Source: Thalassotalea sp. LPB0316 (GTDB lineage Bacteria > Pseudomonadota > Gammaproteobacteria > Enterobacterales > Alteromonadaceae). Taken from it: a DNA stretch of 64,000 nucleotides. Position 1 is the stretch's first letter. Every line of letters begins with the position of its first letter. The notes beneath the pieces are model-generated. The model saw nothing but the letters and a program-made list of their open reading frames with translations, did no database searches and had not been told where the DNA came from. Both the position numbers and the translations under genes were made by a program. This document shows, in pieces, positions 37,522 to 45,909 of the stretch. Location: contig NZ_CP062946.1 of assembly GCF_014898095.1 (NCBI RefSeq), forward strand, positions 868,001-932,000, in the 5' to 3' direction.

Positions 37522-38100
37522 ATGTTGCCGAATATGAGTAGTTTACAACACTTATTCCCGATTAACCTTAGCGCCGACTGGCAAAATCAGATTCCAGAAG
37601 GACTGAATACGTATGTTAGAGACTGGTTGTTAGATGAAAGTTCACTTACGGCGCGTTTGAAAGCCAACGCAACCACATTTCGCTTAGCTGTTTTAGGTCA
37701 GCAAATTACTTATTGCAGTGAGCGTGAAGCGTGTATTTATATCAAAGCCGGCGAGCGTGTATTGGCGCGCGAAGTGGTGTTGTTCTGTGACGATAAACCT
37801 CAGGTTTTTGCCCGCAGTTTACTACCATTAACCAGTTTGACCGGCGAGCAAAAAGCGTTGGCTGAGTTAGGTGAGCAGCCATTAGGTCAGGTGATATTTA
37901 GTTCGCCTAAGTTAAAACGCAAAGCACTACAGATCGCTGAGTTTTCTTCAGACAATCAGTTAAAAGCCCTTAATCACCAGTTAGGATTACCCCAACAAAC
38001 AAGCGTTTGGGGACGAAGATCGACGTTTTTAATCGATGATAAGCCGATTTTAGTGGCTGAAGTTTTTTTGCCTAATAGCTTGGCGTATAAGCAAGGTTAG
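37522..38100 (+). CDS. ubiC: Chorismate lyase
   Basis: The 192-residue protein has the UbiC blocks 'REVVLFCDDKPQVFARSLLP' and 'WGRRSTFLIDDKPILVAEVF', including the active-site arginine and C-terminal glutamate. It makes 4-hydroxybenzoate for ubiquinone from chorismate. An internal ATG at 37534 is an alternative start. It forms an operon with ubiA, 8 bases away. Confidence 0.92.
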   Translation: MLPNMSSLQHLFPINLSADWQNQIPEGLNTYVRDWLLDESSLTARLKANATTFRLAVLGQQITYCSEREACIYIKAGERVLAREVVLFCDDKPQVFARSLLPLTSLTGEQKALAELGEQPLGQVIFSSPKLKRKALQIAEFSSDNQLKALNHQLGLPQQTSVWGRRSTFLIDDKPILVAEVFLPNSLAYKQG

Positions 38101-38108
38101 CAATAAGT

Positions 38109-38972
38109 ATGAGTACGATACTTTCACAACGCATTCAAGGCATTGTTCAAATTACCCGGATGGACAAACCCATCGGCACCTACTTGTTATTGTGGCCAAC
38201 CTATTGGGCTTTATGGGTTGCGTCAGAAGGCTTTCCGTCGTTACATTTGTTATTTGTCTTTACCCTAGGTGTATTTTTGATGCGCAGTGCTGGATGCGTG
38301 ATCAATGACTTTGCCGATCGCAAAGTTGATGGCGCAGTTAAACGCACCAATCAAAGGCCATTAGTTACCGGCCTCATTACCCCTGAGCAAGCGATTGTTT
38401 TATTTGTGTGTTTACTAGCGGCCGCCTTTGGCTTGGTAACTTCGCTTTCACTTTATACCATTAAACTCTCTGTTGTTGCGGTATTACTCGCGACACTTTA
38501 CCCGTTCATGAAACGCTATACGAACTTACCTCAGGTTGTCTTGGGGGCGGCTTTTAGTTGGGGGATGATTATGGCGTTTGCAGAAGTCATGGGTTACATA
38601 CCACTTGGTGCTTGGTTTTTGTTTTTTGCTAACGTTACTTGGACGGTCGCATACGATACCATGTATGCCATGGTCGACCGCGATGATGATTTGCGTATTG
38701 GGGTAAAATCAACCGCTATTTTATTTGGTGATAACGATAAAAAAATTATCGGCTTACTACAGATAGTAACATTGGGCTTGTTATTCAGCGCTGGCGAGCT
38801 GTTTGCACTAGGTTGGCCATTTCATTTAAGCCTGATCATTGCTGCAGGTTTCTTTACTTATCAACAAATGCTTATTGCCAATCGCGATAGGCAAAAATGC
38901 TTTCAAGCGTTTCTCAATAATCATTATGTTGGCATGATTATCTTTATTGCCATTTTGATTGAATATTTCTAA
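38109..38972 (+). CDS. ubiA: 4-hydroxybenzoate octaprenyltransferase
   Basis: The 287-residue integral membrane prenyltransferase has both Asp-rich motifs: 'NDFADRKVDGAVKRTNQRP' near residue 72 and 'YAMVDRDDDLRIGVKS' near residue 190. It attaches the polyprenyl tail to 4-hydroxybenzoate, the product of the neighbouring ubiC enzyme. Confidence 0.96.
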   Translation: MSTILSQRIQGIVQITRMDKPIGTYLLLWPTYWALWVASEGFPSLHLLFVFTLGVFLMRSAGCVINDFADRKVDGAVKRTNQRPLVTGLITPEQAIVLFVCLLAAAFGLVTSLSLYTIKLSVVAVLLATLYPFMKRYTNLPQVVLGAAFSWGMIMAFAEVMGYIPLGAWFLFFANVTWTVAYDTMYAMVDRDDDLRIGVKSTAILFGDNDKKIIGLLQIVTLGLLFSAGELFALGWPFHLSLIIAAGFFTYQQMLIANRDRQKCFQAFLNNHYVGMIIFIAILIEYF

Positions 38973-39121
38973 GCCGTGATGGGATTGCGTTACGAATTTC
39001 TACAATTTCGAACGCTTTCTTCATACGTAAACTTGTTAATTTTTCCTAAAATAAAAGCAAATCACATATTAATAGTGCTGACTTCGGTGATCTGAAGTTA
39101 CTAACAAGTTAGGAAGAAAAG

Positions 39122-39970
39122 ATGCTTTGGCGAATTATTCGAACCATAATTGCAACGGTGTTATTCATCGGCTTACCTTATTTTATTTACGTTGGCTTTA
39201 TCGCTGATGAGCCGTTAATGGACGTAGAAAACGATGTTGATATGGGGAAGCGGGTGGTTGAAAGTTTATCACGCGATGTTATTGAATACCCTGTGTTATC
39301 TGAACAAGATTATCCTGAGGCCTATCGTTACATCCAAAATATGATTGATGAAATTGTTGCTAGTGATGAAATTAAATATCGCGACACGTTTGAGTATCAC
39401 ACCGTTAAAATAATTGCTCGTGATGATGTGCTGAATGCGTTTTGTGCGCCAGGCGGCTACATTTATGTCTATTCTGGGCTAATCAAATACCTTGATAGTA
39501 AAGATCATTTAGCCGGCGTGCTAGGCCATGAAATAGCTCATGCAGAATTACGTCATTCAAGCATCCGGATGCAGAAAGAGTATGGCCGTGACAAGCTATT
39601 TGAGTTTCTTATTTTTGCCACCCCTGCAGACTTAGGTACCTTGATTGGTGCTAAGATTTTGCAAGAGTTGATGACGCTAAACTATAGTCGCGATCAAGAA
39701 GCCGCCTCGGATCGGTTATCGGTAGATTATTTACAAGATACTCAGTATGCCTGTAATGGTGCTGCGGGATTCTTTGAAAAGCTACTAGACAAAAACAACG
39801 ATGTTCGGATACCAGAATTTTTAAGTGACCATCCTGCATCACAATCAAGGGTAGACGATATCAATCGACGAGCGGCACAATTACAGTGTAACACTGAAAT
39901 TGGCGATCAAAGTGATTGGCGCGCCTTTCAGCAAATGTTACCCGATGCCCCTGGGCCAGAGAAAAAATAG
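39122..39970 (+). CDS. M48 family zinc metalloprotease
   Basis: The 282-residue protein has an N-terminal hydrophobic segment (about residues 5-28). The zinc motif 'GHEIAHAELRHS' (near residue 135) and third ligand region 'NYSRDQEAASDRLSVDYL' (near residue 190) are those of the M48 family. The length and 'LSDHPASQSRVDDI' block are like the periplasmic YcaL/BepA-related proteases, which degrade misassembled outer-membrane proteins. It lacks the TPR domain of BepA. Confidence 0.88.
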   Translation: MLWRIIRTIIATVLFIGLPYFIYVGFIADEPLMDVENDVDMGKRVVESLSRDVIEYPVLSEQDYPEAYRYIQNMIDEIVASDEIKYRDTFEYHTVKIIARDDVLNAFCAPGGYIYVYSGLIKYLDSKDHLAGVLGHEIAHAELRHSSIRMQKEYGRDKLFEFLIFATPADLGTLIGAKILQELMTLNYSRDQEAASDRLSVDYLQDTQYACNGAAGFFEKLLDKNNDVRIPEFLSDHPASQSRVDDINRRAAQLQCNTEIGDQSDWRAFQQMLPDAPGPEKK

Positions 39971-39984
39971 TAGAATAGATATGC

Positions 39985-40137
39985 TAGAGATGCCCGACTA
40001 CTCGGGCATGACGACGGTTACCTGGTAGAGATGCCCGACTACTCGGGCATGACGACGGTTACCTGGTAGAGATACTCGGCTACTCCGGGCATGGCGACGG
40101 TTACCTAGTAGAGATGCCCGACTACTCGGGCATGACA
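39985..40137. repeat. Tandem REP-like palindromes, about 3.7 copies of a 41-base unit
   Basis: Units start at 39985, 40026, 40067 and 40109. Units 1 and 2 are identical, unit 3 is diverged and unit 4 is partial. Each contains the palindrome GCCCGACTACTCGGGC (GCCCGA-CTAC-TCGGGC), followed by CATGACGACGGTTACCTGG. They fill the gap between the M48 gene and the convergent plsB gene and could act as terminators or gyrase/REP-type sites. Confidence 0.92.
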
Positions 40138-40152
40138 ATCACTAAGTGTTAA

Positions 40153-42594
40153 TTAGCGAGTTATACTCTGCAACACATCGATACTCACTAAGTTACTGAC
40201 GACCTTTTTAATGTCTTCAAGGCTTGGTTGGGCAATGAGCTCATTATTGTCAGATACTTTAATATAGCCATTGTCTTTCATCGCGTTGATTAATGCTGAT
40301 TGTGCTTTTGGCTCAATAAATTCAGGTGCATTAATGTTGTTTAACACAGATAAGCGTTGCGCGATTGATACCATACTTTGCTCTAATGATTTCTTGCTGA
40401 TCGGGGCCAAACGAGCGGTTAATTGGCTGACAATAACTAAGCGCTGAATGGTTTCATCGATAACATCGCTCATGAGGGTTGCATACGCCTTCATATGAAC
40501 ATCATCTGTCAATGACCAAAACCCAGCTTTGGTCGATTTAGCTACTTGCTGTAACTCAAGCGCGCTTAGCACGCGGTCAACTTGCTTCGCCAATGTCTCT
40601 TGATCTTGCCACAAGAAAAACTCAGCTTTGAGTAATGGCCAAATTAACTGTGCTTGCTCAATAATTTCATCTCGTGCCATTTTGTGGTTGTTGGCAAGGA
40701 TACGGCACACCAAAGACGGCAATAAAAAAGTATGCAAAATATTGTTGCGGTAGTAGCGCATTTCTAAAGAAGCGCCTTCCTTTAACGAAATATATGCACC
40801 TAAGCTATCTTTATCAACGGTGACTTTGTTAAGTGATATTAAGTGCTCAACTAAGGCCTTACCTGACTCTTCTGGAATGGTTATGGCATCACTATAAGGT
40901 GCTAGACGAGCGGTTTCGAGGAAGAAATCCATTTGTGCTTCTAATTCACCTTGAGCTAAGGCTTGATTGTCAGTTGCATGAAGGATTAAGCCGGCTAAAG
41001 AGACGGCATTAAGTGCAGCACTTTTATTGATTTTAGTCATCACCACGTCACCAAGACCGTTAACGGTTGGCGTTAGCCACGAAGGTTTTTGTGGATCAAC
41101 CGGGTCAATATCCTCTTTCCACTGCGGTACTTGGTCATTTAAATATTGGTTTAAATGAATCGGCTCGCCAAAGTTAACAAAACCTTTGCCGTAGTTACGC
41201 AGTTTTTTAATTGCGCCTAGCACACCGAGAATCGATTCGTTTTTCTTTTTACTACCACTGAGCTCTTTGTGGTAAGTCGCAACTTCCATTACGTGCTCGT
41301 AACCGATGTAAACAGGTACTAGCGTTAATGGCCGATCGATGCCGCGCAATAAACTTTGAATAGTCATGGCTAACATCCCAGTTTTTGGTGCAAGTAAACG
41401 CCCTGTGCGGCTGCGACCACCTTCAGTGTAATATTTAACCGAGTAGCCTCGATCAAACAGCAAACCTAAGTATTCCCTAAAAATTGCTGAGTAGAGGCGA
41501 TTACCACCAAAACTACGTCGAATAAAGAAGGCGCCCGCCTTTCTGAAAATTGGTCCGGCAGGCCAAAAGTTTAGGTTAATACCTGCGGCAATACGCGGCG
41601 TTACTAGCCCCTGATGGTAAATTACGTAGGTTAACAGTAAGTAATCCATGTGCGAACGATGGCAGGGTACATAGATAATTTCGTGGCCATCTTCTGCTGC
41701 TTGGCGCAGGGCACTGGTGTTTTTTACTTCGATATTGTTGTATAAGCGATTGAATAACCAACCTAAAACACGCTCACCTACACGGATCATTGATTCGCGA
41801 TAATCGCCGGCGATCTCATACATCATGTCTTTGGCTTGCTTTTTCACTTTTTCGACGGGCAAGTTTTTCGCTTTTGCTTCATCGGCTATGACGCGCTTGA
41901 TCGACGGGTTGGCAAATAGCGCGGTAAACATTTGTTCGCGATCCATAAGACGAGGTCCTGTTGCTGCGATGGTTTGGCGATGAAAATGGAACCGAGCGAC
42001 ACGCAACAACTTGTGTGCTGTATCTTCATCGCTACCGTGTTTGTCAGCCATATAACGAAGTGATACCGGATTAGAAAAGCGTACTAGGGTATGACGGCCG
42101 AGAAATAACACGATAAAGAACTTTCTGAGCCATGTAGGTGATTCTTGGTCGGCTAAAATTGTCCCGACATTGGCATTGTTTTTTTCAACCGTTGGTGCAC
42201 GCCCCCAAGTTAAGTTTACTGGGATCAGCTGTGCTTCTTGGCTAAGGTCATCTCTGTGCTGTTCTAAGAGACTAAGTCCTTGTTCTATCGCGTTGGTTTT
42301 ACCTGCTTTACGCCACTTGAATAGCGGTGTTGGTTTGTCGATACACAAGGTACGGTTAAATGTTTTTCCTTTAATCTCAACATGCTCAAGTGGATCAGGT
42401 AAGCCAAGCTTTTTACAGGCTTTTTGTAATGACAATAAATCACTGGCCGATTGATGGCGAACGACATAAAAAATAGGTTTATCAGTTTTTACGCTACCGG
42501 AGCTGATAAAGTCGTCAGGAACGATTTTACACCTCACGAGTAGTTTAATGGGTAGCGTTAATAATAAATAAAATAATGAACGAAGTGCTAACAT
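40153..42594 (-). CDS. plsB: Glycerol-3-phosphate 1-O-acyltransferase
   Basis: The 813-residue length matches PlsB (807 in E. coli). The acyltransferase blocks are present: 'VPCHRSHMDYLLLTYV' (block I), 'GAFFIRRSFGGNRLYS' (block II), 'YYTEGGRSRTGRLLAPKTGM' (block III) and 'LVPVYIGYEHVME' (block IV). It makes lysophosphatidate at the inner membrane, the first step of phospholipid synthesis. REP-like repeats lie on both sides. Confidence 0.96.
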   Translation of the reverse strand: MLALRSLFYLLLTLPIKLLVRCKIVPDDFISSGSVKTDKPIFYVVRHQSASDLLSLQKACKKLGLPDPLEHVEIKGKTFNRTLCIDKPTPLFKWRKAGKTNAIEQGLSLLEQHRDDLSQEAQLIPVNLTWGRAPTVEKNNANVGTILADQESPTWLRKFFIVLFLGRHTLVRFSNPVSLRYMADKHGSDEDTAHKLLRVARFHFHRQTIAATGPRLMDREQMFTALFANPSIKRVIADEAKAKNLPVEKVKKQAKDMMYEIAGDYRESMIRVGERVLGWLFNRLYNNIEVKNTSALRQAAEDGHEIIYVPCHRSHMDYLLLTYVIYHQGLVTPRIAAGINLNFWPAGPIFRKAGAFFIRRSFGGNRLYSAIFREYLGLLFDRGYSVKYYTEGGRSRTGRLLAPKTGMLAMTIQSLLRGIDRPLTLVPVYIGYEHVMEVATYHKELSGSKKKNESILGVLGAIKKLRNYGKGFVNFGEPIHLNQYLNDQVPQWKEDIDPVDPQKPSWLTPTVNGLGDVVMTKINKSAALNAVSLAGLILHATDNQALAQGELEAQMDFFLETARLAPYSDAITIPEESGKALVEHLISLNKVTVDKDSLGAYISLKEGASLEMRYYRNNILHTFLLPSLVCRILANNHKMARDEIIEQAQLIWPLLKAEFFLWQDQETLAKQVDRVLSALELQQVAKSTKAGFWSLTDDVHMKAYATLMSDVIDETIQRLVIVSQLTARLAPISKKSLEQSMVSIAQRLSVLNNINAPEFIEPKAQSALINAMKDNGYIKVSDNNELIAQPSLEDIKKVVSNLVSIDVLQSITR

Positions 42595-42719
42595 GTTGTA
42601 TCGAGTTATATTATCTGGACGGCTTATTTTAGCACTAAGAATTTGCTTTGTCTTTTACTGTGATGTGCGCAAGTGAATGATTCGGCCCTAGTAATCATCT
42701 CGCGATGTCAGTCTTAGTC

Positions 42720-42801
42720 GTCATCCCGTGATGTTTTAACACGGGATCTCCAGATGTTTTGACGAAGTGGTGAGATTCCCGCAAACAACATGCGGGAATG
42801 A
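42720..42801. repeat. Pair of REP-like hairpins upstream of plsB
   Basis: Hairpin 1 (42720-42751) is CATCCCGTG...CACGGGAT and hairpin 2 (42771-42801) is GATTCCCGC...GCGGGAAT. The flanks GTCAT and GATCTCC / GAGATT, then ATGAC, make the whole 82-base block a rough inverted repeat, as in BIME-type units. This is the main content of the plsB/DUF885 gap. Confidence 0.8.
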
Positions 42802-42863
42802 CGCTGTTGTTGACAGGAAAGACTCAGCTGTTTTGCAGGGCTGAGTCGGCTTTTGTTTGTCGA

Positions 42864-44690
42864 CTAACTCGCTTGTACCTCTGCGATATAGTTATCTATT
42901 AGGCGCTCTAGAATATCAAGTGGTACAGCGCCATTCTTCAAGACGACATCGTGAAAATCTCGTAAATCAAACCGTTCGCCTAAGGCATTTTGCGCTTTAG
43001 TTCTAAGCGCTAAGATTTTCATCATGCCCGTTTTGTAAGCCGTCGCTTGGCCCGGCATCACAATATAGCGCTCAATCTCGGAAGTGACATCACTTTCCGC
43101 CATACCTGTGTTAGCAAGCATATAGTCAATCGCTTGTTCGCGAGTCCAGCGCTTGGCGTGAATACCCGTGTCAACAACTAGACGGACAGCACGGAATAAT
43201 TCAGCCTGTAGGCGACCAACATTATCAAGAGGATTGTCTTGAAAGCCAAGTTCCCAAGCAACTTGTTCGGTGTAAAGTGCCCAGCCTTCCGTATATGCAG
43301 TAAATGGCGACATTCTTCTAAACAGTGGCATACCTTCGAGTTCCATACCTATAGCTATTTGGAAATGGTGGCCAGGAATGCCTTCGTGATAGGCAAGTGT
43401 GCGCATACTGTATTTCGGTGTCGCCTTAATATCGTATAAATTTGCAAAGAAGCGGCCAGGGCGAGAGCCATCTATTGCAGGTTGCTGATAATAAGCACCT
43501 GGCGATGTCTTTTCTTTAAACTCTGGAATACGGACAACTTCCATGCCTGCCTTAGGGCGAATTCTAAACGCGCTATCTATACCTGCGTCTATCTCATCCA
43601 AAATGGCTTGGTAGTCTTTGAGTATTTGCGCGCGACCTGCATCAGAATCTTCATAATATTGACTTTCATCCGCAGCTAAGGCATCTATTGCCGCAGTAAA
43701 ACCATTGCTAGTGTCGTAACCTTCACTAGCTAAAATCGTCAGTATTTCTGCTTGGATGCGATCAACTTCAGCTAAACCTGTTTTGTGGATCTCATCAGCC
43801 GTATAGTTAGTTGTGGTAAAGAATTTTAAAGATTGACGGTAGGCTTCATCACCGTTGGGTAGACGCCAAAAACCATCGTCTGTGGTTGCTTTTGGTGCAA
43901 GTTCGGTGAAGTAATCAATAAACAGTTGATAGGCCGGATGAACATAATCACTAATGTTGCTTTTTGCCGATGCTAAAATACGCGATTGTTCTTTTTCAGG
44001 AATATTCTCGGCTTTTGTTAGCTTTTCTTGCAGTGAGGTGTAAAGAATATTTTCTTCTATTGGGGTCGCGACAAAGGTTGTCATTTCTTCTAGTACGCGG
44101 TCAATGACAAAGCGCGGAGGAATAATGCCTTTTTCTTCGCGTATTTTTAACCCTTGTAAATTTTGCTCAAATTTAACTTTAACTTTTGCTAGCCGAGATA
44201 TGTAATTTTCAGCATCTTCAATATCGTTAACTTGATGTTGGGCTTCCATAAAGCTTGGATAACCATTTTGTACACCAAATAGCTGATTTACTGGGTAGTT
44301 ATGGTATCTAAATTGTTCGCTGGTTTTGGCGAAGTCAAGCAGGTATAGCGCAATTTCCTTTGATAATTGCTCTTCTTCTGTTAAATCTTCATCAGGATAG
44401 GAAAGCAGTGTTTGATGAATGTCGTTGAGTTGGGCAAATAGTTCATCGCCTTTTTCTGGTCGGTCGTCATCAAGCTCTGCGTTGTGGCCTTTGATCCCGA
44501 TGGATTCTAAAAAGCCGAGTGATGTCAACGTTTCTGGGCTGTCAAATGCCATTTTTACCATAGTACGATCTAAAAATACGCGGAACATAAATGGTTTTTG
44601 TGCGTACCATTCATGAGCGGCAAAACTCGTACCTAATAACACTACAATCAGTAGCAATTGGCCAAGACGTTTAAATATTGTTTTTATCAT
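42864..44690 (-). CDS. DUF885 family protein, predicted zinc-peptidase-like, membrane anchored
   Basis: The start is taken at ATG 44690 (MIKTIFKRLGQLLL), which has AAGGA seven bases upstream; an earlier ATG at 44732 adds 14 residues without a ribosome site. The 608-residue product has an N-terminal signal/anchor (about residues 7-27). The DUF885 metal-binding block is 'AYHEGIPGHHFQIAIG', with the second motif 'AYTEGWALYTEQVA'. DUF885 proteins look like metallopeptidases related to M3/M32 folds. The substrate is unknown and it stands alone. Confidence 0.85.
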   Translation of the reverse strand: MIKTIFKRLGQLLLIVVLLGTSFAAHEWYAQKPFMFRVFLDRTMVKMAFDSPETLTSLGFLESIGIKGHNAELDDDRPEKGDELFAQLNDIHQTLLSYPDEDLTEEEQLSKEIALYLLDFAKTSEQFRYHNYPVNQLFGVQNGYPSFMEAQHQVNDIEDAENYISRLAKVKVKFEQNLQGLKIREEKGIIPPRFVIDRVLEEMTTFVATPIEENILYTSLQEKLTKAENIPEKEQSRILASAKSNISDYVHPAYQLFIDYFTELAPKATTDDGFWRLPNGDEAYRQSLKFFTTTNYTADEIHKTGLAEVDRIQAEILTILASEGYDTSNGFTAAIDALAADESQYYEDSDAGRAQILKDYQAILDEIDAGIDSAFRIRPKAGMEVVRIPEFKEKTSPGAYYQQPAIDGSRPGRFFANLYDIKATPKYSMRTLAYHEGIPGHHFQIAIGMELEGMPLFRRMSPFTAYTEGWALYTEQVAWELGFQDNPLDNVGRLQAELFRAVRLVVDTGIHAKRWTREQAIDYMLANTGMAESDVTSEIERYIVMPGQATAYKTGMMKILALRTKAQNALGERFDLRDFHDVVLKNGAVPLDILERLIDNYIAEVQAS

Positions 44691-44901
44691 CTTGTTTTCC
44701 TTGTGTTTAATTTCTGTTAATGACGTTAGCACGAAGCGATATTTTGCACTAGTGAGAAAGTATAATAATTGTTAGTCAGTGTATCTGCTTGCCGTTCTCT
44801 GGCAAATGCGCAATAGATTGGTAAATTTGATGTACTTTAGCTGTTAATCCGCCTAAAGTATTGACTATAGTTACTTTATGGTTAAAGCAATTACTTAGCA
44901 T

Positions 44902-45906
44902 ATGGATATTTTCAAACAGTTTCTCTTGTTAGCCATAACACCCCTGCTATGGCTTGGATTTAGCGCCTCTGCATTGGCACAAAACTTTGACGTAGAAGAA
45001 GTAAGCGTCATGCCTTACCAACAAACTATTACGCGAACAGGACGCTTGGCCTTTAAAAAAACCGTCAACTTGTCTTTTAAAGCCAGTGGTTATCTTGAAT
45101 TTTTAGCGGTCGATGAAGGTGATTATTTTGAAAAAGGCGCACTACTTGCTGCCTTAGACAACGAAGAGCTTAAAGCGGAAAAGAATCGTCGATTTGCCGA
45201 ATTATTGCAGGCAAAACGCGAGTACAAACGCGCTCAAGAGTTATTTGAAAAAGCACTGAATACTGAGCAAGAGTTAGATTTGGCTAAAACTAACTTAGAA
45301 TCGATCCGCAATGTTTATCAAGCGGCATACTACAACCTTGAAAAGGCAAAAATCTTCGCGCCTTACAACGGTGTGGTATTAAGCCGTAATACCGATTTAG
45401 GAGAACTGCAAGCGCCGGGCTCACCCGCATTACAAGTTGCAGCGTTAGAGAAAAACTGGGTGGTAAAAATAGCCCTAACCGATGCTGAAATAAGCCAAGT
45501 GCGACTTGGCCAAATAGTCGATGTAATGCTACCGAGTTTAGGTCAGGTCAAAGGTGAAATTAACCGTATTCCGATGATCGCTAATACCGCGAACAGTTTA
45601 TTTTTAGTTGATGTACTACTACCGGAATTAGTGCTTAAGCAAGGCGTTGTTGCAGGGCAAATGGCGCAGGTGAGTATAGATGTCTCATCACCTGATTCCG
45701 TTTATCGCTTACCTATTGACGCATTAGTTGCTATTGATGATAACGGCGATGCAATTATTGTTACCCAGCAGGGTAGTGAGGTGAGCCAGCGCAGTTTACC
45801 GATCTATAAATTAGACAATCAATTCATTTATTTGAGCGCGACGAGTGACCAATCAGATTTGACGGTGGTCGTTCGCGGTTGGCAGCACTTAGATGTGGTG
45901 AAGTAA
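44902..45906 (+). CDS. RND efflux periplasmic adaptor (membrane fusion) protein
   Basis: The 334-residue protein has a signal peptide (1-27, ending 'SASALAQ') and the usual adaptor order: lipoyl half ('LSFKASGYLEFLAVDEGDYF'), coiled-coil hairpin (about residues 85-150), second lipoyl half ('KIFAPYNGVVLSRNTDLGEL') and beta-barrel. It links the RND pump encoded 3 bases downstream to an outer-membrane channel, which is not encoded here. Confidence 0.92.
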   Translation: MDIFKQFLLLAITPLLWLGFSASALAQNFDVEEVSVMPYQQTITRTGRLAFKKTVNLSFKASGYLEFLAVDEGDYFEKGALLAALDNEELKAEKNRRFAELLQAKREYKRAQELFEKALNTEQELDLAKTNLESIRNVYQAAYYNLEKAKIFAPYNGVVLSRNTDLGELQAPGSPALQVAALEKNWVVKIALTDAEISQVRLGQIVDVMLPSLGQVKGEINRIPMIANTANSLFLVDVLLPELVLKQGVVAGQMAQVSIDVSSPDSVYRLPIDALVAIDDNGDAIIVTQQGSEVSQRSLPIYKLDNQFIYLSATSDQSDLTVVVRGWQHLDVVK

Positions 45907-45909
45907 TCG

